Source: an uncultured Planctomycetaceae bacterium
GTDB lineage: Bacteria; Planctomycetota; Planctomycetia; Pirellulales; Pirellulaceae
Reading direction: 5' to 3'
DNA length: 8,894 nt
Assembly (NCBI GenBank): GCA_937967755.1
Contig: CALBTA010000398.1
Span: 1 to 8,894 of the forward strand
Shown: piece after piece, positions 1 through 6,724 of the stretch
Numbering within the stretch: position 1 is the first letter of the stretch
Layout of the letters: every line of letters begins with the position of its first letter
Translations under genes and position numbers: made by a program
Notes under the pieces: model-generated
The model's database searches: none
What the model saw: only the letters and a program-made list of their open reading frames with translations
Told to the model about the DNA's origin: nothing

Positions 1-2
1 CA

Positions 3-257
3 TGCGAAGAGGTCATGGGGGCGAGGGCGGCCGGCACGGAGGGGATCAGTCAAGGCGTGCTGGGGATGATCTGCGGCGGGGTCATCATCTATGGCTGCCT
101 GCAAATGATGAAACTCGAATCATACGGGCTGGGAATGGCCGCGTGCATCTTGGCCATGGTTCCTTGTCTGTCGCCGTGCTGCATCCTCGGAATCCCCCTA
201 GGAATCTGGGGATTGGTCGTGCTGAACGATCCGGTCGTGAAAGCGTCGTTCCGTTAG
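3..257 (+). CDS. Small multi-span membrane protein, C-terminal part only (5' end outside window)
   Basis: The frame is open from the left edge, so the gene very probably starts outside the window; the first ATG in view (position 15) need not be the real start. The visible 84 residues hold two hydrophobic stretches: one around GVLGMICGGVIIYG, and a second running from about GLGMAACILAMVPC to GIWGLVVL. Between them are the polar motif MMKLESYG and a cysteine-rich turn, CLSPCC. Short hypothetical membrane proteins with the same 'KMxxLxSYGLAM...CxSPCC.LGxPxGIWxLVVL' ending are familiar from planctomycete genomes; that is recalled family knowledge, not a search result. No function is known to me. 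The protein ends with a basic residue just after the last membrane segment, and TAG (255-257) closes it. Its transcript probably ends at the hairpins at 273-328. Confidence 0.6.
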   Translation, partial: CEEVMGARAAGTEGISQGVLGMICGGVIIYGCLQMMKLESYGLGMAACILAMVPCLSPCCILGIPLGIWGLVVLNDPVVKASFR

Positions 258-272
258 TAGCCTCGACGTTCA

Positions 273-328
273 ATACGAATTTTCGTATCGGCCCCGTGTC
301 TCGCCACTGGGCCGATTTCGCTTCTCTT
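273..328. terminator. Two adjacent hairpins between convergent genes, probable terminator
   Basis: Positions 273-279 (ATACGAA) and 282-288 (TTCGTAT) pair perfectly around a TT loop. Directly after, 287-294 (ATCGGCCC) pairs perfectly over 8 bp with 309-316 (GGGCCGAT) around a 14-base loop, followed by the T-rich stretch TTCGCTTCTCTT. The two stems share bases 287-288, so they may be alternatives. They lie between a plus-strand stop at 257 and a minus-strand stop at 360, as expected for an intrinsic terminator serving one or both genes. There is no long uninterrupted T-run, so strength is uncertain. Confidence 0.5.
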
Positions 329-359
329 GCAGACAATCCGTTCCGCGAGCGGCGTCGCG

Positions 360-1757
360 TTACAACGTCTTCAAATATTCCAAAACCGCGCGCTTTTGTT
401 CCGCATTCAGATCGTCTGGAAACGTGTGGCCTTCGGCGCTTTTGCCCGGGCCGCGGGTGTCGAAGTACCAGCGGGCGGCGCGGGCGGAATTGACTTCCTT
501 GGGCAATTTGTCGAACGTTTCGATCGCTAGCCCGATTCGTTCGTGGTCGTAGCCGTTGTCGGTGCGCCTCCAAATTTTGGGCCGCTGATCCGAATGCAGC
601 ACATGCCACAGCGTTGGCACGCTGCCGTTGTGAAAGTACGGAGCGCTGGCCCAAATGCCATCGAGCGGCGGGGCGACGTAACCGCCGGGGTCTGCGATGA
701 TCTCTTGCTCGCCAAAATGAGCGAACCAGGTTTTTCCGTATCGCCGGCGGGCCGCGGGCGACAGGGCATCCAGCCGCACGCGATCCGTTCCGGCTTCCTC
801 AATCGGAACCAGGCGGTTGGGGTATGTTTCCTTCGCCGGATCGGCGTCGTACGTGCCGTGGCAATCGGCACAGTGCTTCCGAAAGACGCGCTCGCCGCTT
901 GCGGCCAGGTCGTTGTCAATTTCGCCAGGGTAAGGGGGCGGCTCGATCGATTCGAGGTAAGCGTAGATGTCCTCAAAATCCGGCTCCCATTCTTTGAACT
1001 GCTCGGGGCCGTTCTCACGAACCAGCATGAACTGCATCAAACTGCGGGCATCCTTGTTGGCAAAGCCGTCGATGTAGAGTTTCTGCTTCTTCTTGAAGTG
1101 CCACCAGGGCGGCGCGTCCATATCGTGGTGCGTCATTGGCGGCGGGCGAGTGAGCTTCTTGACCGTCAAATCGGGTTCCCGCTGCGCGACCAAGGCGACG
1201 CCGAACATCACCGCGTTCGTCGTTCCGCGCGTACGCCCCAGCGGCATCGCCATCGAGCCGAGATCCATGTGCGTCAGCTTCTTGCCGGTCAGCAGCTTCG
1301 CCACGCGGACATCTTCGGTGAGCGTGTGCAGCAGATAAAGCGAATTGGGCAAGCCCGGAACGACACGGCCCTCGACCTTCCCGCCGTGGCAAGCGAAGCA
1401 GTTCATCCGCCAAGCCCCGTCCTTGCCAACGACATATTGCAGCGGAAGTTTTTCGTCCTCCGGGCGAGGCGTTAGCCCGTAATAATCGAACGTCATTTGA
1501 CGCCGCTGCTCGACGGTCGCATCGGCCGCTTCCTTGCGAAGTTCTTCCGGCCAATTTTGCCAGAGCAGATCAAACGTCTCTTGATCAAAATCGGCCGGGA
1601 GGTACGCCTTGTTGGTCAGGAACTGATAACCACGCTGCTCGGAAGTCGAATCTAATTTGTCGGCGACTGTTTCCTGAGCGACACAGGGCAGAGCGCACCA
1701 AGCAATCAGTATCTGCAGCAGGAAAGCAGCAAAGGAGCGCAGGGTTGCGAGGGGCAT
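360..1757 (-). CDS. Secreted two-heme c-type cytochrome, RoxA/cytochrome-c-peroxidase-like
   Basis: This 465-residue protein begins with a hydrophobic stretch (about residues 5-24) ending in PCVA before Q28, which fits a signal peptide cleaved after A27. Two covalent heme sites are visible: CFACH at 120-124 and CADCH at 296-300. Between them lie MAMP (169-172), which could give a methionine heme ligand, and the motif PPPMTHHDMDAPPWWHFKKK (205-224). A conserved C-terminal block is seen at about 362-387, with key elements APPLDGIW, APYFHNGS and VPTLW. Two CxxCH sites plus that block are typical of diheme cytochromes related to RoxA-type rubber oxygenases and cytochrome c peroxidases, so a periplasmic electron-transfer or oxidase role is likely. 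The substrate cannot be told, and I do not claim rubber cleavage. No strong Shine-Dalgarno sequence precedes the ATG. The gene stands alone, converging on the partial membrane gene. Confidence 0.85.
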   Translation of the reverse strand: MPLATLRSFAAFLLQILIAWCALPCVAQETVADKLDSTSEQRGYQFLTNKAYLPADFDQETFDLLWQNWPEELRKEAADATVEQRRQMTFDYYGLTPRPEDEKLPLQYVVGKDGAWRMNCFACHGGKVEGRVVPGLPNSLYLLHTLTEDVRVAKLLTGKKLTHMDLGSMAMPLGRTRGTTNAVMFGVALVAQREPDLTVKKLTRPPPMTHHDMDAPPWWHFKKKQKLYIDGFANKDARSLMQFMLVRENGPEQFKEWEPDFEDIYAYLESIEPPPYPGEIDNDLAASGERVFRKHCADCHGTYDADPAKETYPNRLVPIEEAGTDRVRLDALSPAARRRYGKTWFAHFGEQEIIADPGGYVAPPLDGIWASAPYFHNGSVPTLWHVLHSDQRPKIWRRTDNGYDHERIGLAIETFDKLPKEVNSARAARWYFDTRGPGKSAEGHTFPDDLNAEQKRAVLEYLKTL

Positions 1758-1789
1758 GGCGAGAGATCGTTTATCTGGTTGACGAAGGC

Positions 1790-1816
1790 GTAGAGCGGAT
1801 TGCCTATCCGCTCGAC
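1790..1816. repeat. Imperfect hairpin repeat, copy 1
   Basis: GTAGAGCGGAT (1790-1800) pairs with ATCCGCTCGAC (1806-1816) around loop TGCCT, with one mismatch in 11 pairs. It shares the core CGGATTG...ATCCG and the GTAG end with the hairpin at 1849-1875, so the two are probably degenerate copies of one interspersed element. Short repeats of this design are common between genes in Pirellulales genomes (recalled, not searched). It sits 33 bases upstream of the cytochrome start codon. Confidence 0.55.
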
Positions 1817-1848
1817 ATGTTCAACAAGCCGCTAGGCATACCGGGTAG

Positions 1849-1875
1849 GTAGTACGGATTGGCAATCCGTGCTAC
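1849..1875. repeat. Imperfect hairpin repeat, copy 2
   Basis: GTAGTACGGATT (1849-1860) pairs with AATCCGTGCTAC (1864-1875) over 12 positions with a single G-T wobble and a 3-base loop (GGC). It is the better preserved of the two related copies and would form a stable stem on either strand. No coding sequence overlaps it. Confidence 0.6.
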
Positions 1876-1894
1876 TTGCCTGCTGGGATCGGAC

Positions 1895-1941
1895 GGTGGC
1901 TAGAAGCCCCCGCTACGGGTGAACCGTCGTCTTCCAGACGA
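1895..1941. repeat. Two further short stems in the same gap
   Basis: GGTGGCT (1895-1901) pairs with AGCCCCC (1905-1911) around AGA with one mismatch, and TCGTCT (1927-1932) pairs perfectly with AGACGA (1936-1941) around TCC. The first resembles the 'tagcGGTGGCTTCTAGCCACCG' type of intergenic repeat that I recall from planctomycete genomes. With the hairpins at 1790 and 1849 they make a run of four stems in about 150 bases. Positions 1942-2012 show nothing I can name. Confidence 0.4.
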
Positions 1942-2012
1942 TTATAACGCATTGGGGAATAAACCGGCCGCCTTGTGGCGAACAGGCGTACCAGGGCACC
2001 ATTGAAGTTAGT

Positions 2013-2041
2013 TTGACACGGTGTTTCAGGCTATCTACAAT
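2013..2041 (+). promoter_or_regulatory. Near-consensus sigma-70 type promoter for the coiled-coil gene
   Basis: TTGACA (2013-2018) is a perfect -35 box and TACAAT (2036-2041) is a -10 box with one difference from TATAAT; the spacer is exactly 17 bases. Transcription would begin near 2048, leaving an untranslated leader of roughly 138 bases before the ATG at 2186. The leader has only weak stems, for example GCCG/CGGC near 2152-2163, and no riboswitch that I recognise. Whether the planctomycete housekeeping sigma factor uses this exact site is inferred. Confidence 0.6.
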
Positions 2042-2185
2042 CGACGTAAGGTCTTTTCTGGCCAGCACTTTCAATCAACTGTAGGAACTCGCCGCCGGGC
2101 GACAACCCGTGTGGCAGTCACCGCCAGTTAAGGAACAGACACAAATCGGCAGCCGGCTTCGGCCATCGCTTAGGAGATTCGTTTC

Positions 2186-2746
2186 ATGGCAATGCGTGAA
2201 AACACTGGCCTTCAAATCGCGCTCATTCTGTTCGTGATGATCACCGTCGTCTTGGCGGTCACCACTTACTTGTACTTCCGCGCTTCAGAGGAAGCGATAG
2301 CAAAAAATGACGAGACGCAGGACAAACTCGATGTCGCCAACGCTGGTTTAGCCGAGAAGATCGAAGAGATTGACAAGTTGCGATCCACTTTGGGCTACGA
2401 ATCGTCCACGCCGATTTCAGACGTAATGACTAACTTCGATGCCGACATGGCGAAGTACGGCAAAGGCTTCAACCAGAAGCGTGATTACCGCGCACTGCCG
2501 GGTTACTTGGCGCTGCAGTTGGTGGATAAGAACACCGTGATTGAAGAGAAGGACCGCAGCATCGCCCAATTGCAAACCGAGTTGAACCAGGCCCGGGCTC
2601 AAGAGGCCAAAGTTACGGCTGAGTACCTGGCATCTTCAAAAGCCGCCGCCGACGACTTGGCTTCGCAGCGAACCCAGTACACGACCACCCGCCAGCAAAC
2701 CGTTGCCAAGATGGACGGAATTCAAATACACACCAACGAAGCCTGA
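2186..2746 (+). CDS. Membrane-anchored coiled-coil protein, N-terminal part of a broken gene
   Basis: The ATG is preceded by AGGAG (2172-2176) at a spacing of 9 bases and lies downstream of the promoter at 2013-2041, so the start is well supported. After a short N-terminus (MAMRENTGLQ), residues about 10-31 form one membrane segment. The rest is largely helical and charged, with likely coiled coil at about 32-70 and 113-165 (many E, K, Q, A and L). I recall planctomycete proteins of about 400 or more residues with the same opening, a membrane anchor and long coiled coil, followed in one polypeptide by the C-terminal domain encoded here at 2907-3632. The frame ends at TGA 2744-2746 just where the coiled coil should continue, so this is probably the N-terminal half of one disrupted gene. 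Topology suggests the bulk faces one side of the inner membrane. Biochemical function unknown. Confidence 0.75.
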   Translation: MAMRENTGLQIALILFVMITVVLAVTTYLYFRASEEAIAKNDETQDKLDVANAGLAEKIEEIDKLRSTLGYESSTPISDVMTNFDADMAKYGKGFNQKRDYRALPGYLALQLVDKNTVIEEKDRSIAQLQTELNQARAQEAKVTAEYLASSKAAADDLASQRTQYTTTRQQTVAKMDGIQIHTNEA

Positions 2747-2777
2747 GGCGAATCTTGCACAACCAGACATGACATAG
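2711..2777 (+). other. Frameshift and in-frame stop joining the two halves of the coiled-coil gene
   Basis: The upstream half uses the frame of position 2186 and stops at 2744-2746. The downstream half uses the next frame. In that second frame a coiled-coil-like peptide can already be read from about 2724 (KYTPTKPEANLAQPDMT), broken by TAG at 2775-2777 and then open without interruption from 2778 (TNKLTSKTNQETDALINLVG). A net shift of +1 (or -2) between about 2711 and 2743, plus one nonsense change, would restore a single protein. This is inferred from composition and remembered homologues. Confidence 0.6.
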
Positions 2778-2906
2778 ACAAATAAACTGACCAGCAAAAC
2801 AAACCAAGAGACCGACGCGCTGATCAACCTCGTTGGCAAACTCGATCAGATTAGTAAGAACCTGCGGGCCAAGATCGAGTCGATTCAAAACCCAACCGCC
2901 AGCGGC

Positions 2907-3632
2907 GTGGGCGAAAAGCCGGATGGAAGAATCACTTGGGTCAGCCAACGCGGCGGCAATGTCTACATTAACCTCGGCAGCGCCGATGGGCTTCGTCGCA
3001 GCACAATCTTCACCGTCTACGATGCTGGTGTGATCAACCTCGCCCAAACCGACCCGAAGGCCAGCATTGAAGTGACCACGATTCGCGGTCCGCATTTGGC
3101 GGAAGCCAGAATTGTTGAGGACGTGCTTTCCAATCCGATTCTCTCACAAGACAACATCTACTCGCCCGTTTGGGATCCCGGCCAGAAGACGCACTTCGCG
3201 TTGGTTGGTTTCATGGACATCGACAAGGATGGCAAAAGTGACCGCAACTTGATCCGCACATTGATCGCGCGGAACGGCGGCGTGATCGATGCTGAAGTGC
3301 TCGACGATGGTAGTCGCGACGGCAAGATTACCATCAACACCCGCTACTTGGTTCAAGGCGAACAGGCCAACGAAAAGTCGAAGGCCGAAGCCCTGCGATC
3401 TTCCTCGCAGATGATCAAGGAAGCTTCAGACTTGGGTGTAGAGACAATCTCCGTCGAACGCTTGCTTTCCGATATGGGCTGGCGGGGTAATGAACGGACC
3501 GTTGGTTCCGGCACCGATCCATCGGGCGGCGAATTCAAAGCCCGGCCGAAGGAAGTCCGCGAGCCGTCGAATCCCACGTTCCAACCTCGCACTCGCCCTG
3601 GCGGACAAACCCGACGCGGCAGCGCTTACTAA
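2907..3632 (+). CDS. C-terminal domain of the coiled-coil membrane protein (second half of a broken gene)
   Basis: The first usual start codon is GTG at 2907, but it lacks a ribosome binding site. Protein-like sequence in this frame reaches back to 2778, so the GTG is probably not a natural start. From GRITWVSQRGGNVYINLGSA onward the sequence is a compact, probably beta-rich domain. IEVTTIRGPHLAEARIVED is a strongly family-like stretch. DIDKDGKSD at about residues 104-112 resembles a calcium-binding acidic loop and precedes LIRTLIARNGGVIDAEV. The end (after about residue 205) is a proline- and arginine-rich, probably disordered tail. In related planctomycete proteins, as I recall them, this domain follows a membrane anchor and coiled coil in the same chain. 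Its role is unknown. If expressed only from this fragment it would lack the anchor. Confidence 0.7.
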   Translation: MGEKPDGRITWVSQRGGNVYINLGSADGLRRSTIFTVYDAGVINLAQTDPKASIEVTTIRGPHLAEARIVEDVLSNPILSQDNIYSPVWDPGQKTHFALVGFMDIDKDGKSDRNLIRTLIARNGGVIDAEVLDDGSRDGKITINTRYLVQGEQANEKSKAEALRSSSQMIKEASDLGVETISVERLLSDMGWRGNERTVGSGTDPSGGEFKARPKEVREPSNPTFQPRTRPGGQTRRGSAY

Positions 3633-3675
3633 ATCGGCAACTGTTCGTCGCTTTTCGCGGACCGAAATCCGACGA

Positions 3676-4113
3676 TCAAGTCTCCGAACCATCACGCGGT
3701 TCAAACAACCGCATCCGCAGTTCGTTAAGCCTGGGTTGCTTGTGCGCGAACGCTGTAGAAACTTGCGGGGCGATGAATCGCTCTGGCTCCAGGAACAGCA
3801 CTGACTTATGCTGCAACCCTTGGCTTGCCGCCAAGCGCCACAACAGCCACGAGTCCGACCAGCTCAACCGGTGCGCTCGGCACAGTTCCAGAAACAGTCG
3901 CCAGCCGCTTCGGTAAGGGCGATTGCTATCGCGCTGCATGAACTTCGCTACCAGGCAAAGCAAAAACACGAACACTGCAATCGCGCCCAGCACTACCAGC
4001 AAGCTGGTCAGGTCGGCCGACGATCCACCTTGCTTAAAATGATTTCCCATCTGCTGCCAGGGAGCAGAATCGGCGAGTACGGTCAGCGCACGCAGTTGAT
4101 GGATCGCTACCAT
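3676..4113 (-). CDS. Small single-span membrane protein, partner of the HEAT-repeat gene
   Basis: Two ATG codons compete: 4119-4117 and 4113-4111. GGAGG (complement of 4121-4125) lies 1 base from the first but 7 bases from the second, so the second is chosen, giving 145 residues. The start overlaps the end of the HEAT gene as ATGGTAG, a layout typical of translational coupling. One hydrophobic segment spans about residues 37-58 and is followed by a cytoplasmic-type basic stretch (QRDSNRPYRSGWR). The C-terminal domain contains LFLELCRAHRLSW (73-85), LLWRLA (90-95) and FLEPERF (107-113). I recall these motifs from other planctomycete hypothetical proteins but know no function for them. There is no enzymatic motif. 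Because it is coupled to the HEAT protein, the two may form a membrane-bound complex (inference). Confidence 0.7.
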   Translation of the reverse strand: MVAIHQLRALTVLADSAPWQQMGNHFKQGGSSADLTSLLVVLGAIAVFVFLLCLVAKFMQRDSNRPYRSGWRLFLELCRAHRLSWSDSWLLWRLAASQGLQHKSVLFLEPERFIAPQVSTAFAHKQPRLNELRMRLFEPRDGSET

Positions 4114-5765
4114 GACCATGCCTCCGGCGCGCTGGCGGAACCGGCCGGCGGCAGGCTGACCGCACTGAGGTTAATTTCGTCTTTACGCCGGGGGCGCGAC
4201 GCCACCATCTCTTCCAAAGCCCGCTGCGCGGCGCTCTGCACGGCCGCACTGGGATCGAGTGAGGCTTGTCGTAACGCGGCTCGGGTTTTTTCAGTCGGGC
4301 ACTCGGCCAGCGCCCAGGCCGCTTCCATGCGAACCATGTGGTCGTCGTCGTCCAGCAGTTCGTGAAAGGCCGATTCCATTTCCGCGACCATATCGAGGCA
4401 GAGCGCCATTTCAATCGCTCTCAACCGGCGGCTGCGGGCGGCGGCGTTCATCTCGGCCCGCAACATTTCGGCAGTCTTAGGATCAACCTTCGCGACCAGC
4501 CGGCCCGTACTGATGCGCACATCGTCCGACATCCCTTCATAGGCCGAAAGGTACCGGCTGAATGTGAACTCGTTCAAACACTCACGGCCAACGCGTCGCA
4601 GCACCTCGTGCGGGCTGTCAATAGCGTCGATCAGCGTCGACATCGCCCCCGGCAACCCGCGGCTGCGCAGTTGCTTAAGCGCGCTGGCTTGCACCTGAAC
4701 GTCGCTGTCTTTCAGCGCTTTGATGATCAATCGATTCGCTTCGACACCTTGGAATTCTGTCAGCGCTTCGACGGCCGCGCGCCGGCCAGGCGGTCTGCCG
4801 TGGTGGATCAGCTCTTTAAACACGCTGATCTTTTCCGTGTGCTTCAAGTCACTGAACAAAGCAATCTGCGCGGCGGCGTGTTGCCCTTCGCCATCAAGGG
4901 CCGCCAGCCGTTCCACATCTTGCTGCAGCCACCGGATTTTCTTGACCCGCTTTAAGTTCACCCGCGCGGAACTCGAAGGTTCGTACCCGATCTTCTTCAA
5001 GAGGAAGCCGATGAACTCATCGTCGTCGCGCTGGGCCAAGATGTTCACGGCTGCCAAGGGCGCGCGCGCATCATCGAGGAAACTAAGCACCAGTTCGACG
5101 ATCGCCGTCCGGGAAGAGTGCGTTAGCAGTTCGACAATCGTGCTGTGCGTACGATCCAACGGGTCGCGCAAGATGCTCTTCAACGCGCTGTTGTCACGCC
5201 CACAGAGAATTAAAAACGCCATCAAGATCTCAGTGCGGCCGTGTTGGGGATATCGCCGGGCCGAAAGTTCCAATGACGAGACCACGTTGGCTCGGAACAA
5301 ATGCGGATCGCGGCGTTTTCGCCACTCTTGCGGCTGGGAAAGTTCGTCGTATAGCAGTTGCGAGAGATCGACCAGCGTTTGAGCAGCCATTTCGGCCTGC
5401 TCTGCCCCGTCGGACTCGGCCACGTTAATCAGCGCGGGGATCAAGTCGTATTCGCTGGCGAACCGAGCCGCGTCGCAGGCGTTGGCGCACATCTGCAAAT
5501 CGTCGCTCAGCACTGCGTCGCGAGCTGCACCCGAGAGCCGCCCAGGGTACTCGGCGATGACGTCCTTCGCCGGCTTGCTAAACGAGTGCCAGCGGGCGAC
5601 GACCGCCTTCAATCCCGCGGGACTGCGGCGGTGCAGCAGCGCGCGCAGCGTCCCCTCTTGGATCGTCGCATGAGGCGAATCGAGCGCATGCACCAGCACA
5701 CCCGCGGCCGCTTCGTTGGGCGTTTCGGCAAGAATCTGCAAGGTGATGTCAATCCCGCGTTGCAT
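4107..5765 (-). CDS. HEAT-repeat scaffold protein
   Basis: This 552-residue protein is built almost entirely of paired helices with no signal peptide or membrane segment, so it is probably cytoplasmic. HEAT-like units are clearest at about 18-47 (GVLVHALDSPHATIQEGTLR), 328-397 (ALKDSDVQVQASALKQLRSR and LIDAIDSPHEVLRRVGRECL) and 466-520 (LLDDDDHMVRMEAAWALAE and SLDPSAAVQSAAQRALEEM). The middle, about 100-320, is more degenerate but still helical. HEAT repeats bind proteins or act as scaffolds; no catalytic motif is seen. The ATG at 5765 has only a weak upstream AGG, and TAA lies in frame 11 codons before it, so it is the only ordinary start. The short C-terminal tail after about residue 525 looks disordered. 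It is the first gene of a two-gene unit, with the stop codon overlapping the membrane-protein start. Confidence 0.8.
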   Translation of the reverse strand: MQRGIDITLQILAETPNEAAAGVLVHALDSPHATIQEGTLRALLHRRSPAGLKAVVARWHSFSKPAKDVIAEYPGRLSGAARDAVLSDDLQMCANACDAARFASEYDLIPALINVAESDGAEQAEMAAQTLVDLSQLLYDELSQPQEWRKRRDPHLFRANVVSSLELSARRYPQHGRTEILMAFLILCGRDNSALKSILRDPLDRTHSTIVELLTHSSRTAIVELVLSFLDDARAPLAAVNILAQRDDDEFIGFLLKKIGYEPSSSARVNLKRVKKIRWLQQDVERLAALDGEGQHAAAQIALFSDLKHTEKISVFKELIHHGRPPGRRAAVEALTEFQGVEANRLIIKALKDSDVQVQASALKQLRSRGLPGAMSTLIDAIDSPHEVLRRVGRECLNEFTFSRYLSAYEGMSDDVRISTGRLVAKVDPKTAEMLRAEMNAAARSRRLRAIEMALCLDMVAEMESAFHELLDDDDHMVRMEAAWALAECPTEKTRAALRQASLDPSAAVQSAAQRALEEMVASRPRRKDEINLSAVSLPPAGSASAPEAWSW

Positions 5766-6014
5766 GTTGAACCTATTGAGGGTTTTTCCTCGAAAAGTTT
5801 AGGTCGCCCGCGGCCGACGTTCCGTCGCCGCGTTGCGATTTGTCAACGGCAGGCGGGGGTTTTTCGGCAACAGCCGGACTGACCGGTACCATCGCTACGA
5901 CCCACGTGCTGAGCCCCAGGAGAGAAACTTGCCCTTGCCCAGGTGAATTGCGTTTCGCGGCGGTCTAGAATGGCAGGTTGTACCAATCCAGCCCGTTTCA
6001 TCTCAGCAACCCAT

Positions 6015-6022
6015 AGGAAAGG
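6015..6022 (+). promoter_or_regulatory. Ribosome binding site of the DUF1080 gene
   Basis: AGGAAAGG lies 6 bases before the ATG at 6029, a good Shine-Dalgarno match that fixes this start. I could not identify convincing -35 and -10 boxes in the 263-base divergent gap upstream (5766-6028). TAGAAT at 5966-5971 resembles a -10 box but has no properly spaced -35. Confidence 0.6.
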
Positions 6023-6028
6023 CTGAAC

Positions 6029-6712
6029 ATGAGAATTCAAATCGTCGCATTGTTCGTTGCAGTTCTCGCAGTATCGCTCTTTGCTTCCGCCGGCGCGGAA
6101 GAAGCCAAGAGCATCTTCGATGGCGAAACGCTTGAAGGTTGGGAAGGAAAGGATTTTTGGACTGTCGAAGACGGCGCGATTACCGGGCGGACAACGAAAG
6201 AGAAGCCAACGCAGGGTAACACTTTCTTGATTTGGAAAGATGGTGAGCTTGAGGACTTTGAACTAAATCTGAAGTTCCGCATTGTCGGCGGGAACTCCGG
6301 CATTCAAATTCGCAGTAAGGATTTGGGCGACAGCCGGGTGGGCGGCTACCAGGCCGACTTCGATGCGGGCAACGGTTGGACCGGCAGCTTGTACGAAGAG
6401 CGCGGCCGCGGCATCCTGGCCAAGCGCGGCAACAAAGTAGAAATTACCGAAGACGGTAAGAAGAACAACGTCGGCGCGACCACGCCTGAGAAGGAAATCA
6501 TCGAATCCGTTAAGAAGGAAGATTGGAACGACTATACGATCATCGCCAAAGGGAACCAGCTTACCTTCAAAGTGAACGGGCTGACCACCATCGAACTGAC
6601 CGACAAGCAAGCCAGCAAAGCCGCCGAGAAAGGCATCCTCGCCCTGCAACTTCACGCCGGCCCGCCGATGACCGTGCAGTTTAAGGATATTACGTTGAAG
6701 GTGATTGAGTAG
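6029..6712 (+). CDS. Secreted DUF1080 (3-keto-disaccharide hydrolase-like) protein
   Basis: Residues 1-23 form a classic signal peptide: MR, a hydrophobic core (IVALFVAVLAVSLF), then ASAGA with likely cleavage before E24. The mature part is a single beta-sandwich domain of the DUF1080/PF06439 type, recognised from the opening SIFDGETLEGWEG (28-40), WTVEDGAITG (44-53), GGNSGIQIRSK (87-97), GYQADF (106-111) and the closing block GILALQLHAGPPMTVQFKDI (202-221). At 227 residues it has the usual length of a stand-alone member. The family folds like concanavalin-type lectins/glucanases and is greatly expanded in planctomycetes. Some members act on 3-keto sugars, but no substrate can be assigned here. 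It probably acts in the periplasm or outside the cell. The gene is monocistronic, divergent from the HEAT unit and convergent with the phosphatase-like gene. Confidence 0.9.
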   Translation: MRIQIVALFVAVLAVSLFASAGAEEAKSIFDGETLEGWEGKDFWTVEDGAITGRTTKEKPTQGNTFLIWKDGELEDFELNLKFRIVGGNSGIQIRSKDLGDSRVGGYQADFDAGNGWTGSLYEERGRGILAKRGNKVEITEDGKKNNVGATTPEKEIIESVKKEDWNDYTIIAKGNQLTFKVNGLTTIELTDKQASKAAEKGILALQLHAGPPMTVQFKDITLKVIE

Positions 6713-6724
6713 GCTCGCGGCACT

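Noticed and set aside
543..1475. 310-residue open frame on the plus strand opposite the cytochrome gene
   Set aside because: It is fully antisense to a convincing cytochrome with signal peptide and two heme motifs; its translation is rich in Arg, Val and His with no recognisable domain, as expected of a shadow frame in GC-rich DNA.
3808..5882. Several plus-strand open frames of 170-220 residues
   Set aside because: All lie antisense to the HEAT and membrane-protein genes, lack ribosome binding sites and encode no recognisable domains.
5773..5892. Minus-strand frame of 39 codons (MVPVSPAVAEKPPPAVDKSQ...) upstream of the HEAT gene, resembling the end of a signal peptide
   Set aside because: The ATG has no ribosome binding site, the hydrophobic part lies mainly before the ATG, no ordinary start is found further upstream, and the remaining peptide is very short. 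It may be a decayed remnant but cannot be supported as a gene.
5929..5971. Possible promoter for the DUF1080 gene (TTGCCC and TAGAAT)
   Set aside because: The spacing is about 31 bases from the nearer-to-consensus upstream box, or 25 from the other, outside the workable range.
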